Shown piece after piece: positions 1-7,614 of a stretch of DNA of 7,632 bases (position 1 is the first letter of the stretch; every line of letters starts with the position of its first letter). This DNA comes from Bacillaceae bacterium (GTDB lineage Bacteria > Bacillota > Bacilli > Bacillales_A > Planococcaceae), in contig JASLGI010000172.1 in assembly GCA_030149685.1 (NCBI GenBank), forward strand, positions 1-7,632. The letters are read 5' to 3'. Under the pieces are notes generated by a model that was not told the DNA's origin, ran no database searches, and saw only the letters and a list, made by a program, of their open reading frames with translations. The translations under genes and the position numbers were made by a program.

Positions 1-94
1 AGACCCCTCAAAGATGATGAGGTAGATAGGTTCGAAGTGGAAGCTTAGTGATAAGTGGAGCGGACGAATACTAATCGGTCGAGGACTTAACCTT
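1..94 (+). rRNA. rrl: 23S ribosomal RNA, 3' end (partial)
   Basis: This is the last ~94 bases of a large-subunit rRNA gene, entering from the left edge. It matches the remembered Bacillus 23S terminus: AGACCCCT at 2-9, AAAGATGATGAGGT, GATAGGTTCGAAGTGGAAG, then GACGAATACTAATCGGTCGA and the end GGACTTAACC (83-92). The terminal ACTTAACC is the strand that pairs with the GGTTAAGT 5' end of 23S rRNA, which fixes the mature end to within a few bases. No tRNA gene lies between it and 5S. Confidence 0.96.
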
Positions 95-159
95 AAGTTT
101 GATTATCGCAGCAATCAATGCGCAGTTTTATTCAGTTTTGAATGAATTTCATTCTTTGT
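95..159 (+). other. 23S-5S internal transcribed spacer
   Basis: A 65-base AT-rich spacer without a tRNA. It holds a small inverted repeat, GAATGA at 140-145 with TCATTC at 149-154, just before the 5S 5' end. This could form a hairpin at or near the 5S maturation site, but that role is inference. Confidence 0.6.
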
Positions 160-272
160 TTAGTGACGATGGCGAAGAGGTCACACCCGTTCCCATACCG
201 AACACGGTAGTTAAGCTCTTCAGCGCCGATGGTAGTAGGCTGTAGTGGCCTGTGAGAGTAGGTCGTTGCTAA
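160..272 (+). rRNA. rrf: 5S ribosomal RNA
   Basis: The core from 174 to 233 carries the nearly invariant Firmicute 5S sequence: GAAGAGGTCACACCCGTTCC, CCATACCGAACACGG, AGTTAAGCTCTTCAGCGCCGATGGTAGT, followed by GTGAGAGTAGG at 252-262. The terminal helix closes between TAGTGACGA (161-169) and TCGTTGCTA (263-271), including two G-U pairs, which sets the ends. The length of about 112 is close to the usual 115-117 nt. It is the last gene of the rRNA operon. Confidence 0.96.
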
Positions 273-281
273 TCAAACGAA

Positions 282-316
282 ACCGATGTATATTTAATAT
301 ACATCGGTCTTTTTTT
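282..316 (+). terminator. rRNA operon intrinsic terminator
   Basis: Perfect 12-bp inverted repeat: ACCGATGTATAT (282-293), TTA, ATATACATCGGT (297-308). It is followed by C and seven Ts (310-316) and lies ten bases after the 5S 3' end. It separates rRNA transcription from guaB. Confidence 0.93.
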
Positions 317-385
317 ATACTTTTTTCTAAAATTATTTTCATCGATCGGGACATCGTCAAGAGTTTTTCACACTTTTTCAAATAA

Positions 386-406
386 ACTTCAAGAGTTCTT
401 GGAAGT
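386..406 (+). repeat. Imperfect palindrome just upstream of the guaB -35 box
   Basis: ACTTCAAGA (386-394), GT, then TCTTGGAAGT (397-406) pair over nine bases with one bulged G. The element ends five bases before the guaB -35 hexamer, a position suited to a protein-binding site. No regulator is recognised. Confidence 0.35.
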
Positions 407-410
407 CTAC

Positions 411-439
411 TTGACATGTTCGTCACTCGCTGATAATAT
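411..439 (+). promoter_or_regulatory. guaB promoter
   Basis: A consensus -35 TTGACA (411-416) is followed by overlapping -10 candidates: GATAAT (432-437, spacer 15) and TAATAT (434-439, spacer 17). Transcription would start near 445, leaving a leader of about 105 nt. It is the best sigma-A-like promoter between the rRNA terminator and guaB. Confidence 0.7.
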
Positions 440-444
440 TTTAA

Positions 445-2024
<1,580 letters not shown>

Positions 2025-2032
2025 TGAGATTT

Positions 2033-2062
2033 GCGTGGGGCCTTGTGCTCCACGCTTTTTTT
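2033..2062 (+). terminator. Intrinsic terminator after guaB
   Basis: GCGTGGGGC (2033-2041) pairs with GCTCCACGC (2047-2055) over nine bases with one G-U, around loop CTTGT, followed by seven Ts (2056-2062). It begins eight bases after the guaB stop and ends only three bases before the SD of the next gene. The dacA-locus gene is therefore read through this terminator or uses a promoter inside guaB. Confidence 0.9.
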
Positions 2063-2078
2063 ATGAAAGGAGAAAGGA

Positions 2079-3350
2079 ATGAAGCGATTCGGTCTTATTT
2101 TTTTAATGGGTCTTTTCTTTTTTACGACATTTGATGTCGTCCGTGCGACGAATGATTCACCGTATTTATTAATTGATGGATTGAACGGACAAATTTTATT
2201 GTCTTCTCCTCATGAAGAACCAATCGGTGTTGGTGAAGTGAGTCAATTGATGACGATTTATGTACTCGAACGGTTGAAGAAAGAAGGAAAGTGGCAAGGG
2301 ACAGAAGAAGTCGTTATTTCTTCGAAAGTTGCAGCGGTTGCAAGGGAGCTTGAAGGAGTAGAGGAGACGCCATTGATGTGGCGAGAAGGAACACATTATC
2401 GTGCATCCGAATTGTATGCACTTTTACTCGTTGAACAGTCTCCGCTTGCGGCACTCGCTTTAGCAGAACATATAGATGAAACAGACGATCAATTTTTACA
2501 TCGATTAGAACAAGAAGCTCGACGTCTAGAACTAGGTTATACACGGTTTGCTAATGTGATGGGAGTTTCCAACGAAAAACTCGGCCCTTATCATCCGAAG
2601 CGCCGAGGACCACAAGATGAATCGATGATGACATTAGAAGGTGTTGGGAAGTTAGCCTTTCAACTGTTACAAGAGTTTCCGCACATTACTGAAGAAACAC
2701 GTCGTCCGAAAGGGGTTATTGAGCGAGCTACTCCTTTTTCATTTCATAACCCGAATGCTTTGTTAGAAGAGGGTTCGACTTCTTTTAAAACAGAAGGGGT
2801 GGATGGTTTACGAATCGGTTATTCGTCATTGTCAGGATATGCGAACGTAGCGACGATGAAACGAGGGAGGTATCGTTGGATTGGAGTAGTTGTCCAATCG
2901 ACAGATCGACAGGCGACCGATGTTTTGTTAAGACAATTGTTTACAGAAGAAACGAAGAAATTACGAGAAATGGAGTTGTTGTCACCGAAAGAACCTCTTC
3001 CTTTTTTGTGGTCTCATGAAAAAGCAAAAGAGACCGCTATTCCTTTATATGTCGATGCGCCCATTTATGCACCCGTTTTCGAAGACGATTCTTTTTATCG
3101 GTTAAAATGGAAACCTGCAAGTGCGGCGAGTCCTCCGCTAAAAAAAGGGACTGTCGTCGGAACGTTAGAGTTAATTCAAAAAAATGGTGAGTCGCTCGAG
3201 TATATTGATGCGACTCACCCAATTGAAGTAGACGTTGTCGTTCGTGAAGATGTCGAACCTATTTCTTTTCTTGAACGAGGAAAACATTTAATGAAGACAT
3301 TTGGAGAACGTTTACTTTTTCAAGTGAAGCAACTATTGGCTCTTACTTGA
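2079..3350 (+). CDS. dacA: PBP5/DacA-family (peptidase S11) protein, catalytic motifs lost
   Basis: It sits where Bacillales carry dacA, the D-Ala-D-Ala carboxypeptidase PBP5, and has that layout in 423 aa. There is a signal peptide (KR then hydrophobic 4-19, likely cleavage after V-R-A23), a transpeptidase-like domain (about 28-290), a PBP5 C-terminal beta domain (about 315-390, with LKKGTVVGTLE at 354-364) and a C-terminal amphipathic helix (about 395-423) that would anchor it to the membrane face. Homology is clear in LLIDGLNGQIL (30-40), FANVMGV (157-163) and VDGL (241-244). The active site is gone: SxxK reads E53-V-S-Q56, SxN reads Q120-S-P122 and KTG reads R245-I-G247. Hydrolysis or penicillin binding is therefore not expected; a structural or peptidoglycan-sensing role is inference. 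AAAGGAG (2066-2072) lies 6 nt before the ATG. Its end overlaps the end of pdxR by 8 bp. Confidence 0.88.
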   Translation: MKRFGLIFLMGLFFFTTFDVVRATNDSPYLLIDGLNGQILLSSPHEEPIGVGEVSQLMTIYVLERLKKEGKWQGTEEVVISSKVAAVARELEGVEETPLMWREGTHYRASELYALLLVEQSPLAALALAEHIDETDDQFLHRLEQEARRLELGYTRFANVMGVSNEKLGPYHPKRRGPQDESMMTLEGVGKLAFQLLQEFPHITEETRRPKGVIERATPFSFHNPNALLEEGSTSFKTEGVDGLRIGYSSLSGYANVATMKRGRYRWIGVVVQSTDRQATDVLLRQLFTEETKKLREMELLSPKEPLPFLWSHEKAKETAIPLYVDAPIYAPVFEDDSFYRLKWKPASAASPPLKKGTVVGTLELIQKNGESLEYIDATHPIEVDVVVREDVEPISFLERGKHLMKTFGERLLFQVKQLLALT

Positions 3351-4731
3351 TTTGCCATGCCTTCATTAATGTGTCTAATGCTTCAATCAATGTATCATTA
3401 GGTAGTGAAGCAAACCCTAAAATAAATGTAGGCGTTTTTGGTAAACTTTCATAGGAGTAATCGGTGATCGGTCGTATATGAATTCCTTGTTTTTCGGCTT
3501 GTAAGGCAAGTTGCTCAGTCGTCTGTTCTACATGTACTTGTATCGTAATATGAAGTCCTGCTTGTTCTCCTTCATAAGTAATCGTTGGAGCGAACTGGTC
3601 TAAAAACGCTGTGACGATTGCTAGTTTTTTCTTATAAACGAGCCGCATTCGATTTAAATGTCGACTATAATGACCATCTCGCATGAAGGATGCGAGTAAA
3701 TGTTGATCAAATCTAGGGACTGTCGATGCATAATGAGCATATTCCTTCTCATAACGCACGAGTAAGTGTGGAGGAAGGACCATATAGGCAATACGTAAAG
3801 AAGGCATGAACGACTTAGAAAAGGTACTCATGTAGACGACATGACGTCCACCGTCCATACTTTGTAAAGAAGGAATCGGGCGACCACTATAGCGAAACTC
3901 ACTATCGTAATCGTCTTCGATAATTAAACGATCCGTTTGAGCGGCCCAATTTAACAACATCGTTTTTCGCGCCGCTGACAATACAGCACCTGTTGGAAAT
4001 TGATGAGAAGGAGTGACGTAAGCGACATGCGCATCACTTTTGAGTAATTGATCGACGTCAATACCTTCTTCATCTACAGGGATCGGGTAAAGCGTTCGAG
4101 ATAAATGGTGAAAAATCCGATGGGAAACGAGATACCCAGGGTCTTCTAAAGCGAAAGAAGTGTCCTCTGGCAGTAATCGGACGAGTAGTGGGAGAAGTTG
4201 CTCCGTACCGGAACCGATAATGACTTGTTCAGGTGCACAATCAACACCGCGAGAATGATATAAGTACCGGGCAATTTCTTCACGTAACACACGTTCGCCA
4301 TAAGGATGTCCGAGTTGCAAAAGTTCAATCCGATTTTCGTCAATTAAATCTTTTGCATATTTTCGCCACGTGTCAAAAGGGAACTGAGTAGCATCGATTC
4401 GCCCACTTCGTAAGTCGAATCGATACTTTTTCTTTTCTTCGTGTTCGATAAATGTATAGTGAGGGCGTACAGGAATCAATGTACCGATATCTTCTACATA
4501 AAACCCACTGCGAGGTTTACTTCGAACATATCCTTCAGCAGCGAGTTGTTCATATGCCAACTCAATCGTCGTTTGACTAACTTCTAAAAAAGCCCCGAGC
4601 TTTCGTTTAGAAGGTAACTTTTGTCCGACGGCTAATTTGCCATCCGTAATATCTTGTCGGATATGCATATAAATTTGTTCATACAATGGCATATTACTTG
4701 ATTTATTTAAAGTCATAAACAAAGTATCCAT
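3343..4731 (-). CDS. pdxR: MocR/GabR-family regulator, likely PdxR
   Basis: This is a 462-aa fusion of a GntR-type winged helix with a fold-type I aminotransferase-like domain that binds PLP. The DNA-binding domain spans about 8-80: [34 protein letters not shown] (39-57), then the wing [13 protein letters not shown]. The PLP domain has GSGTEQ (173-178), EDPGY (196-200), TPSHQFPTG (240-248), EDDYDSEF (272-279) and the Schiff-base lysine K306 in [12 protein letters not shown]. Family members seldom have transaminase activity; PLP acts as effector. Divergence from pdxS across 93 bp argues for PdxR, the B6-synthesis regulator, rather than GabR. The ATG at 4731 was chosen over TTG 4734 because AAAGGGG (4740-4746 on the minus strand) is then 8 nt upstream. 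The gene probably controls itself as well, since candidate operators lie in the shared intergenic region. Confidence 0.88.
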   Translation of the reverse strand: MDTLFMTLNKSSNMPLYEQIYMHIRQDITDGKLAVGQKLPSKRKLGAFLEVSQTTIELAYEQLAAEGYVRSKPRSGFYVEDIGTLIPVRPHYTFIEHEEKKKYRFDLRSGRIDATQFPFDTWRKYAKDLIDENRIELLQLGHPYGERVLREEIARYLYHSRGVDCAPEQVIIGSGTEQLLPLLVRLLPEDTSFALEDPGYLVSHRIFHHLSRTLYPIPVDEEGIDVDQLLKSDAHVAYVTPSHQFPTGAVLSAARKTMLLNWAAQTDRLIIEDDYDSEFRYSGRPIPSLQSMDGGRHVVYMSTFSKSFMPSLRIAYMVLPPHLLVRYEKEYAHYASTVPRFDQHLLASFMRDGHYSRHLNRMRLVYKKKLAIVTAFLDQFAPTITYEGEQAGLHITIQVHVEQTTEQLALQAEKQGIHIRPITDYSYESLPKTPTFILGFASLPNDTLIEALDTLMKAWQIK

Positions 4732-4756
4732 CAACTGACCCCTTTCAAATATCTAA

Positions 4757-4783
4757 TTTTGGTCATTTTCATATGGTCACATT
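4757..4783 (+). promoter_or_regulatory. Direct repeat, candidate PdxR operator
   Basis: Two copies of TNTGGTCANNTT occur exactly 14 bp apart, with TGGTCA at 4760-4765 and 4774-4779. A lone inverted TGACC lies at 4736-4740 beside the pdxR SD. The direct pair covers the region where the pdxS -35 should be and also lies upstream of pdxR. MocR-type dimers are known to use direct repeats, so this is the natural PdxR site; the assignment is inference. Confidence 0.5.
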
Positions 4784-4784
4784 C

Positions 4785-4793
4785 TATTATACT
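4785..4793 (+). promoter_or_regulatory. pdxS -10 region
   Basis: TATTAT (4785-4790) and TATACT (4788-4793) overlap as -10 candidates. No good -35 is found 16-18 bp upstream, where the sequence is instead occupied by the TGGTCA repeats. That fits a promoter needing an activator. The stretch from TATACT to the SD is nearly copied upstream of dat, which favours TATACT. Confidence 0.5.
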
Positions 4794-4824
4794 AAAGGTA
4801 GAAATGAAAGGGGTATTGATTGAC

Positions 4825-5685
4825 ATGACAACTATTGATCACGTATTTCCATATGGTGGCGTTATTATGGACGTCGTTAACGCTGAACAAGCGAAAGTAG
4901 CAGAAGCAGCTGGAGCTGTAGCGGTAATGGCACTTGAACGCGTACCTTCAGATATTCGAAAAGCAGGTGGTGTCGCACGTATGGCGAACCCGAGCTTAGT
5001 CGAAGAAATTCAAAAAGTCGTATCGATTCCAGTAATGGCAAAAGTGCGTATCGGCCATATTTCAGAAGCACGTATTTTAGAAGCGATGGATGTCGACTTC
5101 ATCGACGAAAGTGAAGTACTTACACCAGCAGATGAAGACTTCCACTTATTAAAAAGCGATTACAACGTACCGTTCGTTTGTGGCGCACGTAACTTAGGAG
5201 AAGCAGCACGCCGTTTAGGTGAAGGTGCGAAAATGCTTCGTACGAAAGGCGAACCAGGTACAGGAAACATCGTAGAAGCTGTTCGTCATTTACGTGAAAT
5301 CAATGCACAAGTGACGAAAATCACACATATGAACGAAGATGAATTAATGACTGCAGCACGTGACTTACGTGCACCATACCACGTCTTACAACAAATTAAA
5401 GAAGCAGGACGTCTCCCAGTGACGAACTACGCAGCAGGTGGTGTCGCAACGCCAGCAGACGCAGCGCTCATGATGGAACTCGGAGCAGATGGTGTATTCG
5501 TAGGTTCAGGTATTTTCAAAGCAGAAAATCCTGAGAAATTTGCACGTGCAATCGTTCAAGCGGCAGCAAATCATACAGATTATAAATTAATTGGTGAATT
5601 ATCAAAAGATCTCGGTGAAGCGATGACAGGACTTGAAATGTCTTCACTCGCTCCAGAAGATCGTATGGCTGATCGAAGCATGTAA
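4825..5685 (+). CDS. pdxS: Pyridoxal 5'-phosphate synthase subunit PdxS
   Basis: PdxS is the (beta/alpha)8 synthase subunit of the DXP-independent vitamin B6 route. It makes PLP from ribose 5-phosphate, glyceraldehyde 3-phosphate and ammonia, and normally works with the glutaminase PdxT. Active-site residues are present: D16 in GGVIMDV (D24 in B. subtilis), K73 in MAKVRIGH (K81) and K141 in [10 protein letters not shown] (K149); the phosphate loops [12 protein letters not shown] (203-214) and [12 protein letters not shown] (220-231) are intact. The ATG at 4825 follows AAAGGGG (4807-4813) by 11 nt, giving 286 aa against 294 in B. subtilis. Longer in-frame starts (4759, 4804) add residues unlike the family or lie at or upstream of the SD. 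Oddity: only 11 residues, ending VFPYG, precede the GVIMDV motif, and the usual RGMAEMQK-type helix that contacts PdxT is missing. No pdxT follows. Confidence 0.96.
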   Translation: MTTIDHVFPYGGVIMDVVNAEQAKVAEAAGAVAVMALERVPSDIRKAGGVARMANPSLVEEIQKVVSIPVMAKVRIGHISEARILEAMDVDFIDESEVLTPADEDFHLLKSDYNVPFVCGARNLGEAARRLGEGAKMLRTKGEPGTGNIVEAVRHLREINAQVTKITHMNEDELMTAARDLRAPYHVLQQIKEAGRLPVTNYAAGGVATPADAALMMELGADGVFVGSGIFKAENPEKFARAIVQAAANHTDYKLIGELSKDLGEAMTGLEMSSLAPEDRMADRSM

Positions 5686-5691
5686 GAAACG

Positions 5692-5727
5692 ACACTCTTT
5701 ATCTCTTTGAGATGAAGGGTGTTTTTT
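5692..5727 (+). terminator. Intrinsic terminator after pdxS
   Basis: ACACTCTTTATCTC (5692-5705) and GAGATGAAGGGTGT (5709-5722) form a 14-bp stem with two G-U pairs and a TTT loop, then a T tract to 5727. It makes pdxS a single-gene transcript and separates it from dat. Confidence 0.9.
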
Positions 5728-5773
5728 CATTTTCTGTAGTAACGTCAATAAATCATCGATTTTCCTAAACCTT

Positions 5774-5816
5774 TTTTCATATTATTCGTTATAATAAGAG
5801 TATGAATGAAAGGGGT
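5774..5816 (+). promoter_or_regulatory. dat promoter and SD module resembling that of pdxS
   Basis: A consensus -10 TATAAT is at 5790-5795, but the -35 zone (5766-5772) has no good match. The 27 bases from TATAAT to the end of the SD (5790-5816) match 4788-4814 before pdxS at about 22 positions, including 12 identical bases AATGAAAGGGGT. Upstream, TTTTCATAT (5774-5782) also matches 4766-4774. Confidence 0.55.
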
Positions 5817-5824
5817 TGGAGAAA

Positions 5825-6655
5825 ATGGTAGTAGTATATGCAAACGGTACATGGTTAAATGAAAACGATTACGCAATTCCAGTAGATGAGCGCGGACACC
5901 AATTCGGAGATGGGGTTTACGAAGTGATTCGTGTGTATGATGGAAAGCCATTTCGTGCAAAAGAACATTGGGATCGCTTACTCATGAGCGCAAAAGAAAT
6001 CCGCATCGATTTTGATTGGTCGCATGACAAACTCAATGCATTAATGGAAGAAGGAATCGATCGTTTAGGGGATGATAATTGTGCGGTTTATTTACAAGTA
6101 ACACGTGGAATTGCACCACGCGGGCATTTATTCCCGGTAAATGTAGAGCCATCTGTTACAATGACAGTACGCCCTGTTCGTATGACACCGAAAGAAGAAC
6201 GTTATCGTGGGAAGCGAGCGATCTTTTTACCAGATGAGCGTTGGGCAAACTGTTATATTAAATCACTTAATTTATTACCGAATATTTTGGCAAAGCAAAC
6301 GGCGATCGATAAAGGATTCGATGAAGCAATTCTCGTTCGAGATGGATTCGTCACGGAAGGAACAGCATCGAACGTATATATGGTAAAAGACGGTCAGATT
6401 ATTACGACACCGATCTCGCGCCACATTTTATACGGAATTACGAGAAAACATGTAGAAGAGTTAGCAGCACGTTTAGAGATTCCATTTGTTGAACGTCATT
6501 TCACTGAAAAAGAGATGCTTCAAGCAGATGAAGTGTTTTATACGAGCTCAACGATCGAAGTGATGCCAATTGTTGAAATCGATGAACGTTTGATCGGTGA
6601 CGGTACAGTCGGTCCGATTACGGATCAATTGATTCGTTCATTTTTTACAAAATAA
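5825..6655 (+). CDS. dat: D-amino-acid aminotransferase (D-alanine transaminase)
   Basis: This class IV (fold-type IV) PLP enzyme interconverts D-alanine plus 2-oxoglutarate with pyruvate plus D-glutamate, feeding peptidoglycan precursors in the cytoplasm. From the ATG at 5825 it is 276 aa, the usual size, and it lines up along its length with Bacillus sp. YM-1 DAAT. Key residues are Y32 in FGDGVYEV, R99 and H101 in VTRGIAPRGH (the R-x-H carboxylate trap that sets DAAT apart from branched-chain transaminases and aminodeoxychorismate lyases), the Schiff-base lysine K146 in YIKSLNLLPN, and E178 in VTEGTASN. The ATG at 5825 is preferred over the in-frame TTG at 5816, because the SD AAAGGGG (5809-5815) would abut that TTG directly. 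The gene stands where B. subtilis has pdxT. Its cofactor is the product of the preceding pdxS. Confidence 0.94.
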   Translation: MVVVYANGTWLNENDYAIPVDERGHQFGDGVYEVIRVYDGKPFRAKEHWDRLLMSAKEIRIDFDWSHDKLNALMEEGIDRLGDDNCAVYLQVTRGIAPRGHLFPVNVEPSVTMTVRPVRMTPKEERYRGKRAIFLPDERWANCYIKSLNLLPNILAKQTAIDKGFDEAILVRDGFVTEGTASNVYMVKDGQIITTPISRHILYGITRKHVEELAARLEIPFVERHFTEKEMLQADEVFYTSSTIEVMPIVEIDERLIGDGTVGPITDQLIRSFFTK

Positions 6656-6660
6656 ATGAG

Positions 6661-6695
6661 AAAAAGCGTCCTACACTGTGAGTAGGCGCTTTTTT
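6661..6695 (+). terminator. Intrinsic terminator between dat and the Nudix gene
   Basis: AGCG-T-CCTAC (6665-6674) pairs with GTAGG-CGCT (6682-6690) with one bulged T, followed by a six-T run (6690-6695). The preceding As (6661-6665) let it work in both directions. The Nudix SD starts only four bases later, so that gene is reached by read-through or from a promoter inside dat. Confidence 0.85.
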
Positions 6696-6711
6696 CATAG
6701 GAGGTCATATT

Positions 6712-7305
6712 GTGGAAAAGTTGACAATATTTGATGAGAAACATAGAGAGATTGGTACGATGTCGCGAAAAGAAGTGCATGAGACAGGACATTGGCACGA
6801 AACGTTTCATTGTTGGTTGTTAAATGGAGATGCGGTATATATCCAACGCCGGAGTAACGAAAAAGAAAGCTTCCCAGGCTTGTTCGATTGTACAGCAGCT
6901 GGACATTTATTAGCTGGTGAGTCTGTTGAAGAAGGAACGCGGGAAGTCGAAGAAGAACTTGGTTTAGAAGTGACGATGGATGACTTAAAAGAAATTGGCA
7001 TCGTACAAGATGAAATTACGAGTCAAACATGGAAAGATCGCGAATTTACACACGTTTACGTATATGAATGTGAGTTACGTCAATCAGAAGTGAAGTTACA
7101 AAAAGAAGAAGTTGAAGGATTGTATTTGTTTAACCGTAAAAAATTAGCTGACCTCTTTTTAAAGAATGAACGACAAATTGCAGGTTTCCGTTTCGGAACA
7201 GGAGAACGTGTTGTCATTTCTTTAGATCATTTCGTCCCTCACGATGCAAACTATTTTCAGTTCGTTGCAAATATGTTAAAGGATCCAGATGTCGTCACTT
7301 CATAG
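6712..7305 (+). CDS. Nudix hydrolase, IPP-isomerase-like subfamily
   Basis: A 197-aa cytoplasmic Nudix-fold protein. The start is GTG at 6712, seven bases after AGGAGG (6699-6704). GHWHETFHCWLL (26-37) and FPGLFDCTAAGH (54-65) are typical of the IPP-isomerase-like/YfcD type. The Nudix box is G64-x5-E70-x6-REVEEELGL (77-85). It keeps the metal-binding R77, E78, E81 and E82 but is one residue shorter than the textbook GX5EX7REUXEEXGU, a spacing I recall from this subfamily. Nudix enzymes cleave nucleoside-diphosphate-linked compounds; the substrate here cannot be told from sequence, and true IPP isomerase activity is not shown. The C-terminal part (about 145-197) follows the family. It may be co-transcribed with dat through the intervening terminator. 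Confidence 0.88.
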   Translation: MEKLTIFDEKHREIGTMSRKEVHETGHWHETFHCWLLNGDAVYIQRRSNEKESFPGLFDCTAAGHLLAGESVEEGTREVEEELGLEVTMDDLKEIGIVQDEITSQTWKDREFTHVYVYECELRQSEVKLQKEEVEGLYLFNRKKLADLFLKNERQIAGFRFGTGERVVISLDHFVPHDANYFQFVANMLKDPDVVTS

Positions 7306-7330
7306 AAGAGCGTGACTTCACGCTTTTCTT
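7306..7330 (+). terminator. Intrinsic terminator after the Nudix gene
   Basis: AAGAGCGTG (7306-7314), loop ACTT, CACGCTTTT (7319-7327) with one G-U pair, followed by CTTTC. It starts immediately after the stop codon and isolates the gene from the serS unit. Confidence 0.82.
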
Positions 7331-7335
7331 TCAAG

Positions 7336-7364
7336 TTGCGCAAGTAAGTAACATATAGTAAAAT
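7336..7364 (+). promoter_or_regulatory. serS / T-box promoter
   Basis: TTGCGC (7336-7341), a 17-bp spacer and TAAAAT (7359-7364; five of six match TATAAT). Transcription would start near 7371, just before T-box stem I, leaving a leader of about 245 nt before serS. Confidence 0.7.
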
Positions 7365-7374
7365 ATAAGTAAGA

Positions 7375-7587
7375 AACAAAAGCGTTGAATGGACCTAGTA
7401 ATAATGTTCCTTTGTTCAAGAGAGTCGACGGGTGGTGGAAGTCGATACAAACACATTATGAATCTATCCATGAGCTGCCAAACGGCCGGTTATGAACCGT
7501 TACATTCATCAAGTGGACAATTATTGTCAATTTGGGTGGCAACGCGGGTAGTTCTCGTCCCTATTTATGGGATAGAGGGCTTTTTTT
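7375..7587 (+). ncRNA. T-box riboswitch, serine-specific, upstream of serS
   Basis: The leader senses uncharged tRNA-Ser and allows read-through into serS when serine charging falls. Stem I can be drawn: base ATGGA (7389-7393) with TCCAT (7467-7471), AG-box AGTA (7397-7400), TAATGT (7402-7407) with ACATTA (7453-7458), TTTGT (7411-7415) with ACAAA (7447-7451). Its distal part holds the signature AGAGAG (7419-7424) and GGGTGGTG (7430-7437). The specifier loop TGAA-TCT-A puts serine codon UCU at 7463-7465. Hairpins CGGTT/AACCG (7487-7499) and GACAA/TTGTC (7516-7528) follow. The T-box core GGGTGGCAACGCGG (7534-7547) contains TGGC, whose C suits the G73 discriminator base of tRNA-Ser. It ends in a terminator at 7551-7587. 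Two independent tRNA contacts thus agree with serS downstream. Confidence 0.95.
7551..7587 (+). terminator. T-box regulated terminator
   Basis: GTTCTC (7551-7556) with GAGGGC (7575-7580), and TCCC (7558-7561) with GGGA (7569-7572), form one stem with a small asymmetric internal loop, followed by seven Ts (7581-7587). The 5' arm also contains CCC that can pair with GGG of the T-box core (7534-7536), giving the competing antiterminator. Confidence 0.88.
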
Positions 7588-7614
7588 GTGCCAAAATTTA
7601 AAGGAGGAATTCAA

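Noticed and set aside
231..240. K-T-E at residues 237-239 of the dacA-like protein as a displaced KTG motif
   Set aside because: It precedes VDGL, whereas the family motif follows VDGL directly; the true position reads RIG.
356..415. Inverted repeat GTCAAG / CTTGAC flanking the region upstream of guaB
   Set aside because: Arms of six bases about 48 apart in AT-rich DNA are expected by chance, and one arm is just the -35 box.
220..426. Minus-strand 68-codon frame across the 5S end, terminator and guaB upstream region
   Set aside because: It overlaps 5S rRNA and a perfect terminator and resembles no family; it is a chance frame.
4759..4824. N-terminal extension of PdxS from an ATG at 4759
   Set aside because: It would run through the operator repeat, the -10 region and the SD; the added residues do not look like the PdxS N-terminus.
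5816..5824. TTG start for the D-amino-acid aminotransferase
   Set aside because: The SD AAAGGGG would abut the TTG with no spacing; the ATG at 5825 has proper spacing and matches the family start.
7389..7601. Plus-strand 70-codon frame upstream of serS
   Set aside because: It lies wholly inside the T-box leader, whose stems, specifier and terminator explain the sequence.
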